DNA of 64,000 bases. Origin: Actinoplanes sandaracinus. Lineage in GTDB: Bacteria > Actinomycetota > Actinomycetes > Mycobacteriales > Micromonosporaceae. A program made the position numbers and the translations under genes. Below, piece after piece: positions 1 to 7,167 of the stretch (the stretch's first letter is position 1; the number at the start of each line of letters is the position of its first letter). Where the stretch lies: contig NZ_JASCTH010000028.1 of assembly GCF_030009775.1 (NCBI RefSeq), positions 91,533-155,532 on the forward strand, written 5' to 3'. The notes under the pieces were generated by a model. It ran no database searches, was not told where the DNA came from, and worked only from the letters and a program-made list of their open reading frames with translations.

Positions 1-512
1 GGAACGGCATGATCCGGCTCGCGTTCGGCGCGGCTCCTCGGCGTACACCTGTTCTGGCCGCCAAACTCGTCGCTGTCGGCGGCGTCTCCACCGCTCTGGT
101 CAGTGTCACGGTCCTGTTGGTGGCAGCGGTCAACTGGCTCGCGCTCACACCGGGCCCGCTGTTCACCCCGCTCACCAATCTGACCAGTCTTCTGGGCATC
201 GTCGGCGCGATTGTCGCCACCGCTGCCATCAGCGTGTCAGCCGTCAGCCTCGGGTGTCTGCTGCGCAGCTCGGCCGGTGCGGTATTCGCCATCCTGGGCC
301 TGCTCATCGTGGTGACGATCGTTCTGGCCCTGATTCCGGCCAGCGTTCTCCCGGCCGCTATCTCCGACCACAGCTTCGGAGGAGCGGTCACCACCCTGCT
401 GAGCCCCGGGGACGACGTCGGCAAATGGGCCGGCGCGGCGGCGGCGCTCGTCGCGTGGTCGGCCGCGTTCATCAGCGGCGCCGCAGTGTCCATGAATCGT
501 CGTGACGTCTAG
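1..512 (+). CDS. ABC-2 type transporter permease, C-terminal part (5' end outside window)
   Basis: The frame is open from the left edge of the window, so the ATG at 9 is probably internal and the gene is cut. The visible part is about 167 residues with four to five hydrophobic helices separated by short loops, and ends in a short basic tail (MNRRDV). This is the usual layout of the C-terminal half of ABC-2 membrane subunits that pair with an ATPase to export drugs, lipids or peptides. The first residues (IRLAFGAAPRRTPVLAAKL) resemble the cytoplasmic loop before the third helix. It converges on the bacteriocin-like gene at 888-1055, so a role in self-protection or export of that peptide is possible, but only position supports it. 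The permease call is fairly safe; the substrate is unknown. Confidence 0.6.
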   Translation, partial: NGMIRLAFGAAPRRTPVLAAKLVAVGGVSTALVSVTVLLVAAVNWLALTPGPLFTPLTNLTSLLGIVGAIVATAAISVSAVSLGCLLRSSAGAVFAILGLLIVVTIVLALIPASVLPAAISDHSFGGAVTTLLSPGDDVGKWAGAAAALVAWSAAFISGAAVSMNRRDV

Positions 513-536
513 TACGGACGCCGCTGTTGGTGACGA

Positions 537-617
537 CAAGCCGGGCATGACCAGTTCCGAAGATTATCGAGGCCTCTACGCCACGATGGTCTATTCGAAC
601 TGGTCATGCCCGGCTTG
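537..617. repeat. 21-bp perfect inverted repeat around a 39-nt spacer
   Basis: The left arm 537-557 reads CAAGCCGGGC... and the right arm 597-617 is its exact reverse complement, with 39 nt between them. Pairing could extend by GACGA on the outside if a 3-nt bulge is allowed. It starts 25 nt after the permease stop. It may be a large transcription terminator or the remains of a small mobile element; nothing in the spacer is coding. Confidence 0.6.
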
Positions 618-794
618 CTGTCGTCGCCTGTCGGACCCGATCATGCGGCCCCGCCCGGACCCGCGGCTCTGTGCCGTGACCGGAGAGCGTGCGGTGCGAG
701 CCCGCCGAGGCGGGGGCTGCTGTTTGCCCGTGCGCGGGGTGCCCGACCCGGGCCGGCGTCCCCGGCCGGTCCGAGGCCTGCGAGCGCATAAAAC

Positions 795-832
795 AAAGTA
801 GGTCGGCTCATGTGAATGAGCCGACCTACTTT
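795..832 (-). terminator. rho-independent terminator of the bacteriocin-like gene
   Basis: A perfect 17-bp stem (795-811 pairing with 816-832) closes on a 4-nt loop (GTGA). Read on the minus strand the stem is followed by a T-rich run (TTGTTTTA), so it should end transcription coming from the gene at 888-1055. Stop codon to hairpin is 55 nt. Confidence 0.85.
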
Positions 833-887
833 GGATCATCAAAAGAAAAGTGCGTCGCAATTTTCGATCAATGAACAGATGTTTTGT

Positions 888-1055
888 TCAGTAACCGAGG
901 ATCCGAACGATGTAGTTGAAGATCTCCACGACGGTCCAGCCGGCGCCGACCCAGTTCATGATCCGGCTCTTGTTGTTCCAGACCCAGTTGGCGAAACGGG
1001 ATCCGTACTTGGCGCCCATCTTGATGAGCTTAGCGGCAAGCGAAAGCCACGCCAT
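888..1055 (-). CDS. leaderless class II bacteriocin-like peptide (aureocin A53 / lacticin Q type)
   Basis: A 55-residue peptide beginning MAWLSLAAKLIKMGAKYGSR and ending in RILGY. It has five tryptophans (3, 24, 26, 35, 40), no cysteine, seven Lys/Arg and one Glu, giving a net charge near +6. The stretch AKYGSRFANWVWNNKSRIMN lines up without gaps with the core of lacticin Q (AKYGSKAVQWAWANKGKILD, from memory), including the Trp and Asn-Lys positions, and both end with ILG. The family is made without a leader peptide and kills Gram-positive cells by permeabilising the membrane. The start has a strong ribosome binding site (GGAAGGA at 1062-1068) 6 nt upstream. A 17-bp hairpin terminator follows. 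No immunity gene is recognisable beside it; the convergent ABC permease is the only candidate in view. The surrounding DNA is AT-richer than the genome, which hints at acquisition. Confidence 0.8.
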   Translation of the reverse strand: MAWLSLAAKLIKMGAKYGSRFANWVWNNKSRIMNWVGAGWTVVEIFNYIVRILGY

Positions 1056-1518
1056 TTTGTGTCCTTCCGAAGGATTGCTGATAAATGCCCGCGACGGCGG
1101 AACCGTGCTGCCGGGATCGCTCCAAAAATGTTTCGTTCCCGGCCAGGCGACGAAAAGTTATCAGCCCTGATCCGCGTAAGCCATGAATGACGAACTTTTC
1201 CGGCGGTGGTTGCTTTGTCGGCGCCGCCCTGATAGTGGGAATGGGCTGGCGGGCCGCGACGATTTATCGGCGTAGTGACCGCAACCGGTCACGCGGGTCG
1301 TACGGTGTCATTATTAAGGTGAATTCCGGCTATTGGGGTGCCGGCAGACTCCAGTCCGAAATCGACGTCGAGCAGTTGATCCCGGTCTTCGCCGGAGGGC
1401 ATTGCTTCCGGCGCACGGGCATGCCGGAGGCCCGGGTGCTGAGGGGCCGGCGCCGCCTTGATCGGTTTCGGGCTCCTCGGGCCGGTCGGCCGGGGATGTG
1501 GTGACTACGCTGGCGGGC
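1056..1518. other. intergenic region between divergent bacteriocin-like gene and prsW-like gene
   Basis: It must carry the divergent promoters of both neighbours. On the minus strand only the GGAAGGA ribosome binding site is clear. On the plus strand a TACGCT hexamer at 1506-1511 sits 7 nt before the ATG at 1519, which fits a leaderless start. A 105-codon frame at 1187-1504 has weak codon bias and is not called. Confidence 0.4.
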
Positions 1519-2982
1519 ATGGCCGACGTCTCGCCGAGCGGTTCACCCGATCCCGCCGCCCCTCCGCAGGCGGTTTCACCGGCTGCGCCCGAGCCGCCCG
1601 AGCCGCCGGTCCCGCCGTACCCCGTGATGGCCGGCGCGCCTGTGCCGGAGCGTCGCACCGGGTGGCGGCGCTGGCTGCCGATCACCCTGGTCATCGTGTT
1701 GATCCCGGCCGCAGCAATGGTCATGTTTTACATCCTCGGCTCCGAGCTCGGCTTTCCCGGCCTGCCCATCGGTCTGGCCGCGGCGATCCTGCCGGTCCCG
1801 CTGCTGGTCGCCAGCTTCATCTGGCTGGACCGCTACGATCCGCAGCCGAGCCGCTACCTGATCTTCTGCTTCACCTGGGGCGCCGCCGTGGCGACCCTGA
1901 CCGCGCTCCGGGTCAACATCGGCTTCGCCGCCGTGTTCCAGGCAGTCGGCCTGCCGGACGCGCTGGTCGCGGTGCTCGTCGCGCCCTTCATCGAGGAGAC
2001 GATGAAGGTTCTCGGCCCGCTCGCGCTCTTCTGGTGGCGGCGCGGCGACTGGTCGGGGATCACTGCCGGCATCGTCTACTGCGGTCTCTCCGCGCTCGGC
2101 TTCGCCATGGTGGAGAACGTGCTCTACCTGGGCGGGAAAGGCTACGCCGAGGGCGCCGACGAGTACGGCCCGGCGACCGGCCTGCAGAACCTCTTCCTGG
2201 TCTTCATCCTGCGGATCCTGTTCACCGGCTTCGCGCACCCCCTCTTCACCTCGATGGCGGGGATCGGCCTCGGCATCGCGGCGCGCTCCAGTGACCGGAC
2301 GATCCGGCGCCTGGCGCCGATCGCGGGCGTGATCCTGGCGATGATCCTGCACGGCATCTTCAACCTGCTGCCGACGCTGGCCGGCGCCACCGGCGAGACC
2401 CTCATCATGTTGTACGGCTACCTCGGCTTCATGGTGCCGTTCTTCTTCGCCGTCGTCGGACTCGCCGTCGCGTTGCGCAGCTGGGAGGGCCGGCTGGCCG
2501 AGCGGGTGCTGTACCAGTACGCCGATACCGGCTGGTTCGCCCCGCCCGAGGTCGCCGCGCTCGGCACGCGGGGGCGCCGGCACTCGGCACGGGAGTGGGC
2601 GCGCCGGGTGGCCGGGCCGGTCGGGCACCGGGCGATGGGTGAGTTCCAGTTCGCCGCGACCAGGCTCGCCCTGGTCCGTGACGGCATGCAGCGCGGCCTG
2701 TTGCGTAACCCGCTCGAGTTGCAGAGGGCCCTCAACGAGGAACGGGATCTGCTGCTCGCGATCTCCGCCTACCGGTCGACGTTCACCGGGCGCGACCCGC
2801 AGACCCCGCCGGCCTGGTGGGACGGGAAGCACTACCGGATCGCCTTCCCGGACGGGGTGGTGCGGACCGTGGCGCCCCCGTCGGAGCCGGTGATGCCGGT
2901 GCCGGTGCGCCTGCCGCCGCCGGCCCCGGCGCACTACGGAGGCCCGCCGCCCTTCGCGCCGATGCCGCCGGCTCAGATGTAG
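1519..2982 (+). CDS. PrsW family intramembrane metalloprotease
   Basis: A 487-residue membrane protein. A Pro/Ala-rich cytoplasmic N-terminus (about 45 residues) is followed by roughly eight hydrophobic helices and a soluble C-terminal tail of about 160 residues ending in a Pro-rich stretch. The PrsW/CPBP-type signature EETMK lies in a helix near residue 160. Two further conserved histidines are seen in FAHPLFTS and in ILHGIFN, the expected metal-binding positions of this protease family. In Bacillus PrsW cleaves an anti-sigma factor; the substrate here is unknown and no anti-sigma gene is adjacent. GTG codons at 1498 and 1501 are alternative starts; ATG at 1519 is preferred because a TACGCT -10-like element lies 7 nt before it. 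Confidence 0.85.
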   Translation: MADVSPSGSPDPAAPPQAVSPAAPEPPEPPVPPYPVMAGAPVPERRTGWRRWLPITLVIVLIPAAAMVMFYILGSELGFPGLPIGLAAAILPVPLLVASFIWLDRYDPQPSRYLIFCFTWGAAVATLTALRVNIGFAAVFQAVGLPDALVAVLVAPFIEETMKVLGPLALFWWRRGDWSGITAGIVYCGLSALGFAMVENVLYLGGKGYAEGADEYGPATGLQNLFLVFILRILFTGFAHPLFTSMAGIGLGIAARSSDRTIRRLAPIAGVILAMILHGIFNLLPTLAGATGETLIMLYGYLGFMVPFFFAVVGLAVALRSWEGRLAERVLYQYADTGWFAPPEVAALGTRGRRHSAREWARRVAGPVGHRAMGEFQFAATRLALVRDGMQRGLLRNPLELQRALNEERDLLLAISAYRSTFTGRDPQTPPAWWDGKHYRIAFPDGVVRTVAPPSEPVMPVPVRLPPPAPAHYGGPPPFAPMPPAQM

Positions 2983-3007
2983 CGGTAGCGGCTGGAGAGG
3001 TAGCGGC

Positions 3008-3334
3008 TCAGAGGTAGAGGCCGGTCCCGTCGGGTTCGACCCGGGTGGCAGCGACCGCGTGCACGTCCCGCTCGCGGAGCAGGACGTAGCCCTTGCCGTG
3101 CAGTTCCACCTCGGAGCGGTCGTCGGGGTCGAACAGCACCCGGTCGCCCACCACGATCGAACGGACGTTGGGGCCCACTCCGACGGCGGTGGCCCACGAC
3201 AGGCGGCGGCCCATCGAGGCGGTGGCCGGGATCACGATGCCGGCGGTGGACCGGCGCTCGCCCTCACTGCCGTCCTGGCGGACGAGAACGCGATCGTGCA
3301 GCATCCGGATGGGCAGTCCAGGGTCGGTACTCAC
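3008..3334 (-). CDS. GroES-like co-chaperonin family protein (Cpn10 fold)
   Basis: The start is taken as the GTG giving VSTDPGLPIRMLHDRVLVRQ, 108 residues; the frame is open further upstream but that part looks non-coding. The Cpn10 pattern is clear: LHDRVLV near residue 13, a basic/acidic mobile-loop region (SEGERRSTAGIVIPATA), GVGPNVRSIVVGDRVLFDPDDRSEVELHGKGYVLLRERDVHAV. This matches GroES strand order. No groEL is beside it, and the C-terminal half departs from classical GroES, so it is probably a paralogue found in actinomycetes rather than the housekeeping groES. It converges with prsW (25 nt apart) and is divergent from the exporter gene at 3447. Confidence 0.75.
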   Translation of the reverse strand: MSTDPGLPIRMLHDRVLVRQDGSEGERRSTAGIVIPATASMGRRLSWATAVGVGPNVRSIVVGDRVLFDPDDRSEVELHGKGYVLLRERDVHAVAATRVEPDGTGLYL

Positions 3335-3446
3335 GATTGCAGACGGTACGCCGCCGCCGTTTTGCCACGGCGGCGGGGAAGGCGATCCGGGCACCTGGGT
3401 ATTAGCGTGATTACCGCGCATTCGACAGGTCGAGGGGGTACTGCGG

Positions 3447-4703
3447 TTGAACCGCATTCAGCGGGTCCGGGACAACCTGAAGAGGGCCTATGACGCCGGC
3501 CGGGATTCGGTGCGGGTGGCCCGTTCCCTCCGTCCGGCCCCCGACCCCGAGCGGTACGACGATTTCGTCCTGCCCTCGCCAGACCCGGAACTCGTGCACA
3601 ACTCGACCTCCAGCCGGGACGACGCGGACGTGCCCCAGCCGCTGCGCATCGCGGCGGCCTGGAGCTGGCGGCTGATCGTGGTCGGTGTGATCGGCTGGGC
3701 GCTGCTCCAGTTGATCAGCATGGTCAGCATCGTGGTCGTCCCGCTCGCCATCGCCCTGCTGCTCTCCGCGCTGTTCGGCCCGGCCGTGGGCTGGCTGCTG
3801 CGGCTGCGCCTGCCCCGGTCGCTGGCCACCTTCCTGGTGATGGTCACCGGCATCGCCGCGGTCGCGGGCACCCTGACCCTGGTGGTGAACGAGTTCATCG
3901 CCGGCGTGCCGAAACTGACCGAGAACGCCAGCGCCGGCGTCCGGCAGATTCAGACGTGGGCCCGGACCGGGCCGCTGCATCTCTCCGACGCCCAGGTGGA
4001 CCAGTCGATCGACTCCGCCCAGGCGTGGATCAACTCGAACACGGCGTCCCTGACGTCGACCGGCATCGCCACCGTCGCCACCATCGCGGAGTTGGTCACC
4101 GGTCTGCTGCTGGTCATCTTCGCGACGTTCTTCTTCCTGCGGGACGGGCGGATGATCTGGCGGTTCATCGTCCGGCTGTTCCCGGTGAACGCGCGCTGGT
4201 CGCTGGCCGACGCCGGGGACGCCTCCTGGACCACCCTCGGCGCCTACGTCCGCGCCACCGTGCTGGTCGCCTTCATCGACGCGGTCGGCATCGGCATGGC
4301 GCTGGTGGTGCTGGAGGTGGAGTTCGCGTTCCCGCTGGCCGCGCTGGTCTTCCTGGGGGCGTTCATCCCGATCGTCGGCGCCAGCGTGTCCGGTGTGGTC
4401 GCGGTTCTGGTCGCGCTGGTCGACGAGGGCTGGGTGGTCGCCCTGATCACCCTGGGCGCGGTCATCCTGGTGCAGCAGATCGAGGGGCACGTGCTCCAGC
4501 CGCTGATCATGGGCCGGGCGGTGGCCGTACACCCTCTCGCCGTGATCGTCGGGATCGCCTGCGGCGTGGTGCTGGCCGGCATCATCGGGGCGCTGGTGGC
4601 GGTGCCGCTGATCGCGGTGCTCAACACCGGCGTGCGCCGGCTGTCCCGGCGGCGCCCGGAGATCCCGCCGCACGCCGAGGTGGTCACCACCGGCGGCGCA
4701 TGA
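3447..4703 (+). CDS. AI-2E family transporter (PerM/UPF0118)
   Basis: 418 residues from a TTG start (NRIQRVRDN), with a basic N-terminal region of about 70 residues and then seven to eight transmembrane helices. The family pattern is visible: paired N-terminal helices (WRLIVVGVIGWALLQLISM), a long amphipathic middle part (residues about 150-210) and a C-terminal helical block with FIPIVGASVSGVVAVLVAL and QQIEGHVLQPLIMGRAVAVHP. The last motif is diagnostic for the family. Members have been linked to autoinducer-2 export or ion/proton exchange; the substrate here cannot be told. A strong hairpin terminator follows 22 nt after the stop. Confidence 0.88.
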   Translation: MNRIQRVRDNLKRAYDAGRDSVRVARSLRPAPDPERYDDFVLPSPDPELVHNSTSSRDDADVPQPLRIAAAWSWRLIVVGVIGWALLQLISMVSIVVVPLAIALLLSALFGPAVGWLLRLRLPRSLATFLVMVTGIAAVAGTLTLVVNEFIAGVPKLTENASAGVRQIQTWARTGPLHLSDAQVDQSIDSAQAWINSNTASLTSTGIATVATIAELVTGLLLVIFATFFFLRDGRMIWRFIVRLFPVNARWSLADAGDASWTTLGAYVRATVLVAFIDAVGIGMALVVLEVEFAFPLAALVFLGAFIPIVGASVSGVVAVLVALVDEGWVVALITLGAVILVQQIEGHVLQPLIMGRAVAVHPLAVIVGIACGVVLAGIIGALVAVPLIAVLNTGVRRLSRRRPEIPPHAEVVTTGGA

Positions 4704-4725
4704 TCCGCACGCCGGGGCCGGGCGT

Positions 4726-4757
4726 GAAAAGGGGGACCCCGGAGGGTCCCCCTTTTC
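4726..4757. terminator. bidirectional hairpin terminator
   Basis: A perfect 14-bp stem (4726-4739 with 4744-4757, core AAAAGGGGGACCC) closes on the loop CGGA. A-rich and T-rich ends flank it, so it can serve both the exporter gene on the plus strand and the DUF1416 gene that ends at 4776 on the minus strand. Confidence 0.9.
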
Positions 4758-4775
4758 GGTGCGACAGAGCGTGGG

Positions 4776-5120
4776 TCAGGCGGTGGCGACGTTCAGCGCG
4801 ATGTCGTTGACGCCACGGGCGGCGTCGACGGCCAGCTCGCCGTTGCCGTGCCGGCTGAGCGCCCGCACGGTCCACGAGCCGGGAGCCGCGAAGAAACGGA
4901 AGACGCCCTCGGGCGAGGAGACCACCTCGGCGGTGAACTCGCCGGAGCCGTCCAGCAGGCGCACGTAGGCGCCGCCGACGGCCTCGCCCTCGGCGTTGCG
5001 AACGATGCCGGTGATGACGGTCTCCTTGGCCAGGTCCACGCTGCTGGGGAGGGGCGCGGACTGGTCAGGGGCGGCGCAGCCGGCCGCGGTGGTGGCGATG
5101 TTGGTAGCGGGAGAAGTCAT
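4776..5120 (-). CDS. DUF1416 domain protein, partner of thiosulfate sulfurtransferase (SseC-like)
   Basis: 114 residues starting MTSPATNIATTAAGC. The core, KETVITGIVRNAEGEAVGGA through SSPEGVFRFFAAPGSWTVRA, is a small beta-sandwich of the carboxypeptidase-regulatory type that defines DUF1416. In mycobacteria the same gene (sseC) directly follows the rhodanese gene cysA2/sseA-type, and the same order is kept here with only 2 nt between the rhodanese stop and this ATG, so the two are co-translated. Its biochemical role is not established; a helper role in sulfur transfer is inferred from this fixed pairing. A Cys-15 near the N-terminus is the only cysteine. Confidence 0.88.
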   Translation of the reverse strand: MTSPATNIATTAAGCAAPDQSAPLPSSVDLAKETVITGIVRNAEGEAVGGAYVRLLDGSGEFTAEVVSSPEGVFRFFAAPGSWTVRALSRHGNGELAVDAARGVNDIALNVATA

Positions 5121-5122
5121 GA

Positions 5123-5971
5123 TCAGGCCTTTCCAGGCTCGTCGCCGAGGGCGATCGGCACACCGATGAGGGAGCCGTACTCGGTCCAGGAACCGTCGTA
5201 GTTCTTCACGTTCTCCTGGCCGAGCAGCTCCTTGAGCACGAACCAGGTGTGCGAGGAGCGCTCGCCGATGCGGCAGTAGGCGATGGTGTCCTTGCTGCCG
5301 TCCAGGCCGGCCTCGCCGTAGATCTTGGCGAGTTCCTCGTCGGACTTGAAGGTGCCGTCCTCGTTGGCGGCCTTGCTCCACGGCACGCTGATCGCGGTCG
5401 GGATGTGGCCGGCCCGCTGCGACTGCTCCTGCGGCAGGTGCGCCGGCGCGAGCAGGCGGCCCGCGAACTCGTCGGGGCTGCGCACGTCGACCAGGTTCTT
5501 CACGCCGATGGCCTGGACGACCTCGTCACGGAAGGCGCGGATCGACAGGTCGGGCGCCTTCGCCACGTAGGTGGTCGCCGCCCGGACCGGGACGTCCTTG
5601 GTGTAGACGCGGGCGTCCAGTTCCCACTTCTTGCGGCCGCCGTCGATCAGCTTGACCGCCTCGTGGCCGTACAGCTTGAAGTACCAGTACGCGTACGCCG
5701 CGAACCAGTTGTTGTTGCCGCCGTACAGGATCACGGTGTCGTCGTTGGAGATGCCGCGCTCGGAGAGTAGAGCGGCGAACTGCTCCTGGTTGACGAAGTC
5801 ACGCCGGACCGGGTCCTGCAGGTCCTTCTTCCAGTCCAGCTTGATCGCGCCGGGGATGTGGCCGCCGTCGTAGGCGGTGGTGTCCTCATCGACCTCGACG
5901 AAGACCAGGCCAGGGGTTTCCAGGTTCTGCTCGGCCCACTCGGCCGAGACGAGTGCGGTGTCGCGACTCAT
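5123..5971 (-). CDS. thiosulfate sulfurtransferase (tandem rhodanese)
   Basis: 282 residues from ATG (MSRDTALVSAEWAEQ), preceded by AGGGAG about 6 nt upstream. Two rhodanese domains are present: an inactive N-terminal one (about 5-125, with DGGHIPGAIKLDW) and a catalytic C-terminal one (about 145-275) whose active-site loop is C233-R-I-G-E-R. The CRIGERS loop is typical of actinobacterial CysA2-type enzymes that move sulfane sulfur from thiosulfate to cyanide or thiol acceptors. It heads an operon with the DUF1416 gene and lies behind a cysteine-rich leader peptide (6157-6234), so expression is probably tied to cysteine supply. The upstream codons in frame are not needed for the fold and are not included. 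Confidence 0.92.
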   Translation of the reverse strand: MSRDTALVSAEWAEQNLETPGLVFVEVDEDTTAYDGGHIPGAIKLDWKKDLQDPVRRDFVNQEQFAALLSERGISNDDTVILYGGNNNWFAAYAYWYFKLYGHEAVKLIDGGRKKWELDARVYTKDVPVRAATTYVAKAPDLSIRAFRDEVVQAIGVKNLVDVRSPDEFAGRLLAPAHLPQEQSQRAGHIPTAISVPWSKAANEDGTFKSDEELAKIYGEAGLDGSKDTIAYCRIGERSSHTWFVLKELLGQENVKNYDGSWTEYGSLIGVPIALGDEPGKA

Positions 5972-6156
5972 CGGTTCACTCCCTATGGAAGGTGGGTGGA
6001 GGAGAGTCAGCGCACGGAGAGAGCTTGGTGTCGCACTCCGCGCGGACCCATGGGTAGGTGGGATCACGGGCTGCTGTGCGACGGCGCCACTGCCGGGCTA
6101 GAAGTTGCCCTGGGCTAGCTAGAGCGGGAGAAGGTGCTCAGCACTGAATGGCCCCG

Positions 6157-6234
6157 TCAGTTGACAGGGCGACACAGGCACGCGGCCACGCGACACAGAT
6201 CAATCGCGCGCCTTTTCGTGAGCAACAGGCTCAT
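6157..6234 (-). CDS. 25-residue cysteine-rich leader peptide, likely attenuator of the sulfurtransferase operon
   Basis: A short open frame begins ATG at 6234 and encodes MSLLLTKRRAIDL followed by CRVAACLCRPVN. Three cysteine codons (14, 19, 21) cluster just before the stop. The same kind of short Cys-rich leader occurs upstream of sulfur-assimilation operons in mycobacteria and Streptomyces, where ribosome stalling at Cys codons senses cysteine. A TAGGGT -10-like element ends 8 nt before the ATG, so it is probably translated from a leaderless mRNA. The rhodanese gene starts 186 nt downstream. Function is inferred from family knowledge; the peptide sequence itself is read directly. Confidence 0.85.
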   Translation of the reverse strand: MSLLLTKRRAIDLCRVAACLCRPVN

Positions 6235-6242
6235 GGGAAACG

Positions 6243-6270
6243 ACCCTACCAGCGGGCTCAACCCTCGGAA
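6243..6270 (-). promoter_or_regulatory. promoter of the cysteine leader/sulfurtransferase operon
   Basis: On the minus strand TTCCGA (6265-6270) and TAGGGT (6243-6248) are 16 bp apart. The -10 lies 8 bp before the leader ATG, which places the predicted transcription start at or next to the start codon. Confidence 0.5.
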
Positions 6271-6303
6271 CAGGACCGACCACCATCCGGGATCGGACGG
6301 TCG

Positions 6304-7095
6304 TCACACCCCGCCCGCGGCGAGGGTGACATCGCTGGCCCCGAAGGTGACCCGCAGCCCCTCCGGGAGCGGCTTCAGCTCCTGCACCACCAGGTTCATC
6401 GGCAGCTTCGGCACCTTGAACTCGAAGGCCATCTGCTGCGCGAAAGCGTTGATCTGGCTCTGGGCGCCGGGGATGTTCGGCAGGTCGCGGGCCGTCACAT
6501 CGGTGAAACGCACCTGCACCTTGCCGTCGGCGGCCTTCACCTCGGCCGTGCCGGACAGGTCGACGGACTGGGTCTGCGTGATCTTGAACTTCGCCGACCC
6601 GACCACCTTGCCGTCCTTCTCGGCCAGCGTCACACCCTCCTGGCCGGTCGCGCTCGCGAGCAGGTCGTAGCCGATCGTGCCGGTGCCGGTGACCGACCCC
6701 GCCACCACCGCGCCCTGACCGGAGCGCAGCGCGCTCAGCGGGGCGCTGACGTCGCGGGCACGGATGTCCAGCAGGTCCATCCGGACGTCCTGGCCGGTGC
6801 CGGCCGGCGCGGAGAAGTCCGGCAGCTCGATCCGGATCTCCTTGTACTCACCGGCCAGGACCTGGGTGAGGAACGGGACACCGGCGATGGTCACCTGGGG
6901 CGGGCCGCTGGTGGCCTTCTGGTTCGCCACCTCCTGGGACACCTTCTCGGCCAGCACGTTCTCGGCGAACGACGCGCCGACCCGGTCCACCACGACCAGT
7001 CCCACCAGCAGGATCAGCAGCAACGACAGGACCACGAAGAAGGGTGCGCGCCCCCGGCGGCGGCGGGGACGTTCCGATCCGTACACCTCGGCCAC
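6304..7095 (-). CDS. DUF2993 / LmeA family phospholipid-binding protein
   Basis: 263 residues. A cytoplasmic basic N-terminus (RPRRRRGR) precedes one signal-anchor helix (about 18-40), then an extracytoplasmic domain. The domain shows the DUF2993 pattern: FAENVLAEKVSQEVA near 43-57, VTIAGVPFLTQVLAGEYKEIRIELPDF near 68-94, and a C-terminal repeat of beta strands ending DVTLAAGGV. In mycobacteria LmeA of this family acts in the periplasm in mannan elongation of lipomannan and binds phosphoinositides. Start is the ATG at 7095, next to the weak upstream region of the divergent stretch. It appears to be a single-gene unit between the leader peptide and the membrane protein at 7168. Confidence 0.85.
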   Translation of the reverse strand: MAEVYGSERPRRRRGRAPFFVVLSLLLILLVGLVVVDRVGASFAENVLAEKVSQEVANQKATSGPPQVTIAGVPFLTQVLAGEYKEIRIELPDFSAPAGTGQDVRMDLLDIRARDVSAPLSALRSGQGAVVAGSVTGTGTIGYDLLASATGQEGVTLAEKDGKVVGSAKFKITQTQSVDLSGTAEVKAADGKVQVRFTDVTARDLPNIPGAQSQINAFAQQMAFEFKVPKLPMNLVVQELKPLPEGLRVTFGASDVTLAAGGV

Positions 7096-7167
7096 TGTTC
7101 CTCCCGAATCACCGGCTGCCCTGGGAAACGTACATGCCCGGCTCCAGGGTTCAGCGAAACCGAAGGG

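Larger units (their letters stand above)
513..887. other. gene-free stretch between ABC permease and bacteriocin-like gene
   Basis: No convincing coding frame. It holds a 21-bp perfect inverted repeat (537-557 and 597-617) directly after the permease stop codon, and a strong hairpin at 795-832. The sequence from about 833 to 890 is distinctly AT-richer than the surroundings. Confidence 0.6.

Noticed and set aside
1187..1504. 105-codon frame beginning MTNFSGGGCFVGAALIVG
   Set aside because: The N-terminal part looks membrane-like, but it lacks a ribosome binding site, its third-position GC is low compared with real genes here, and it runs into the prsW start. No family match.
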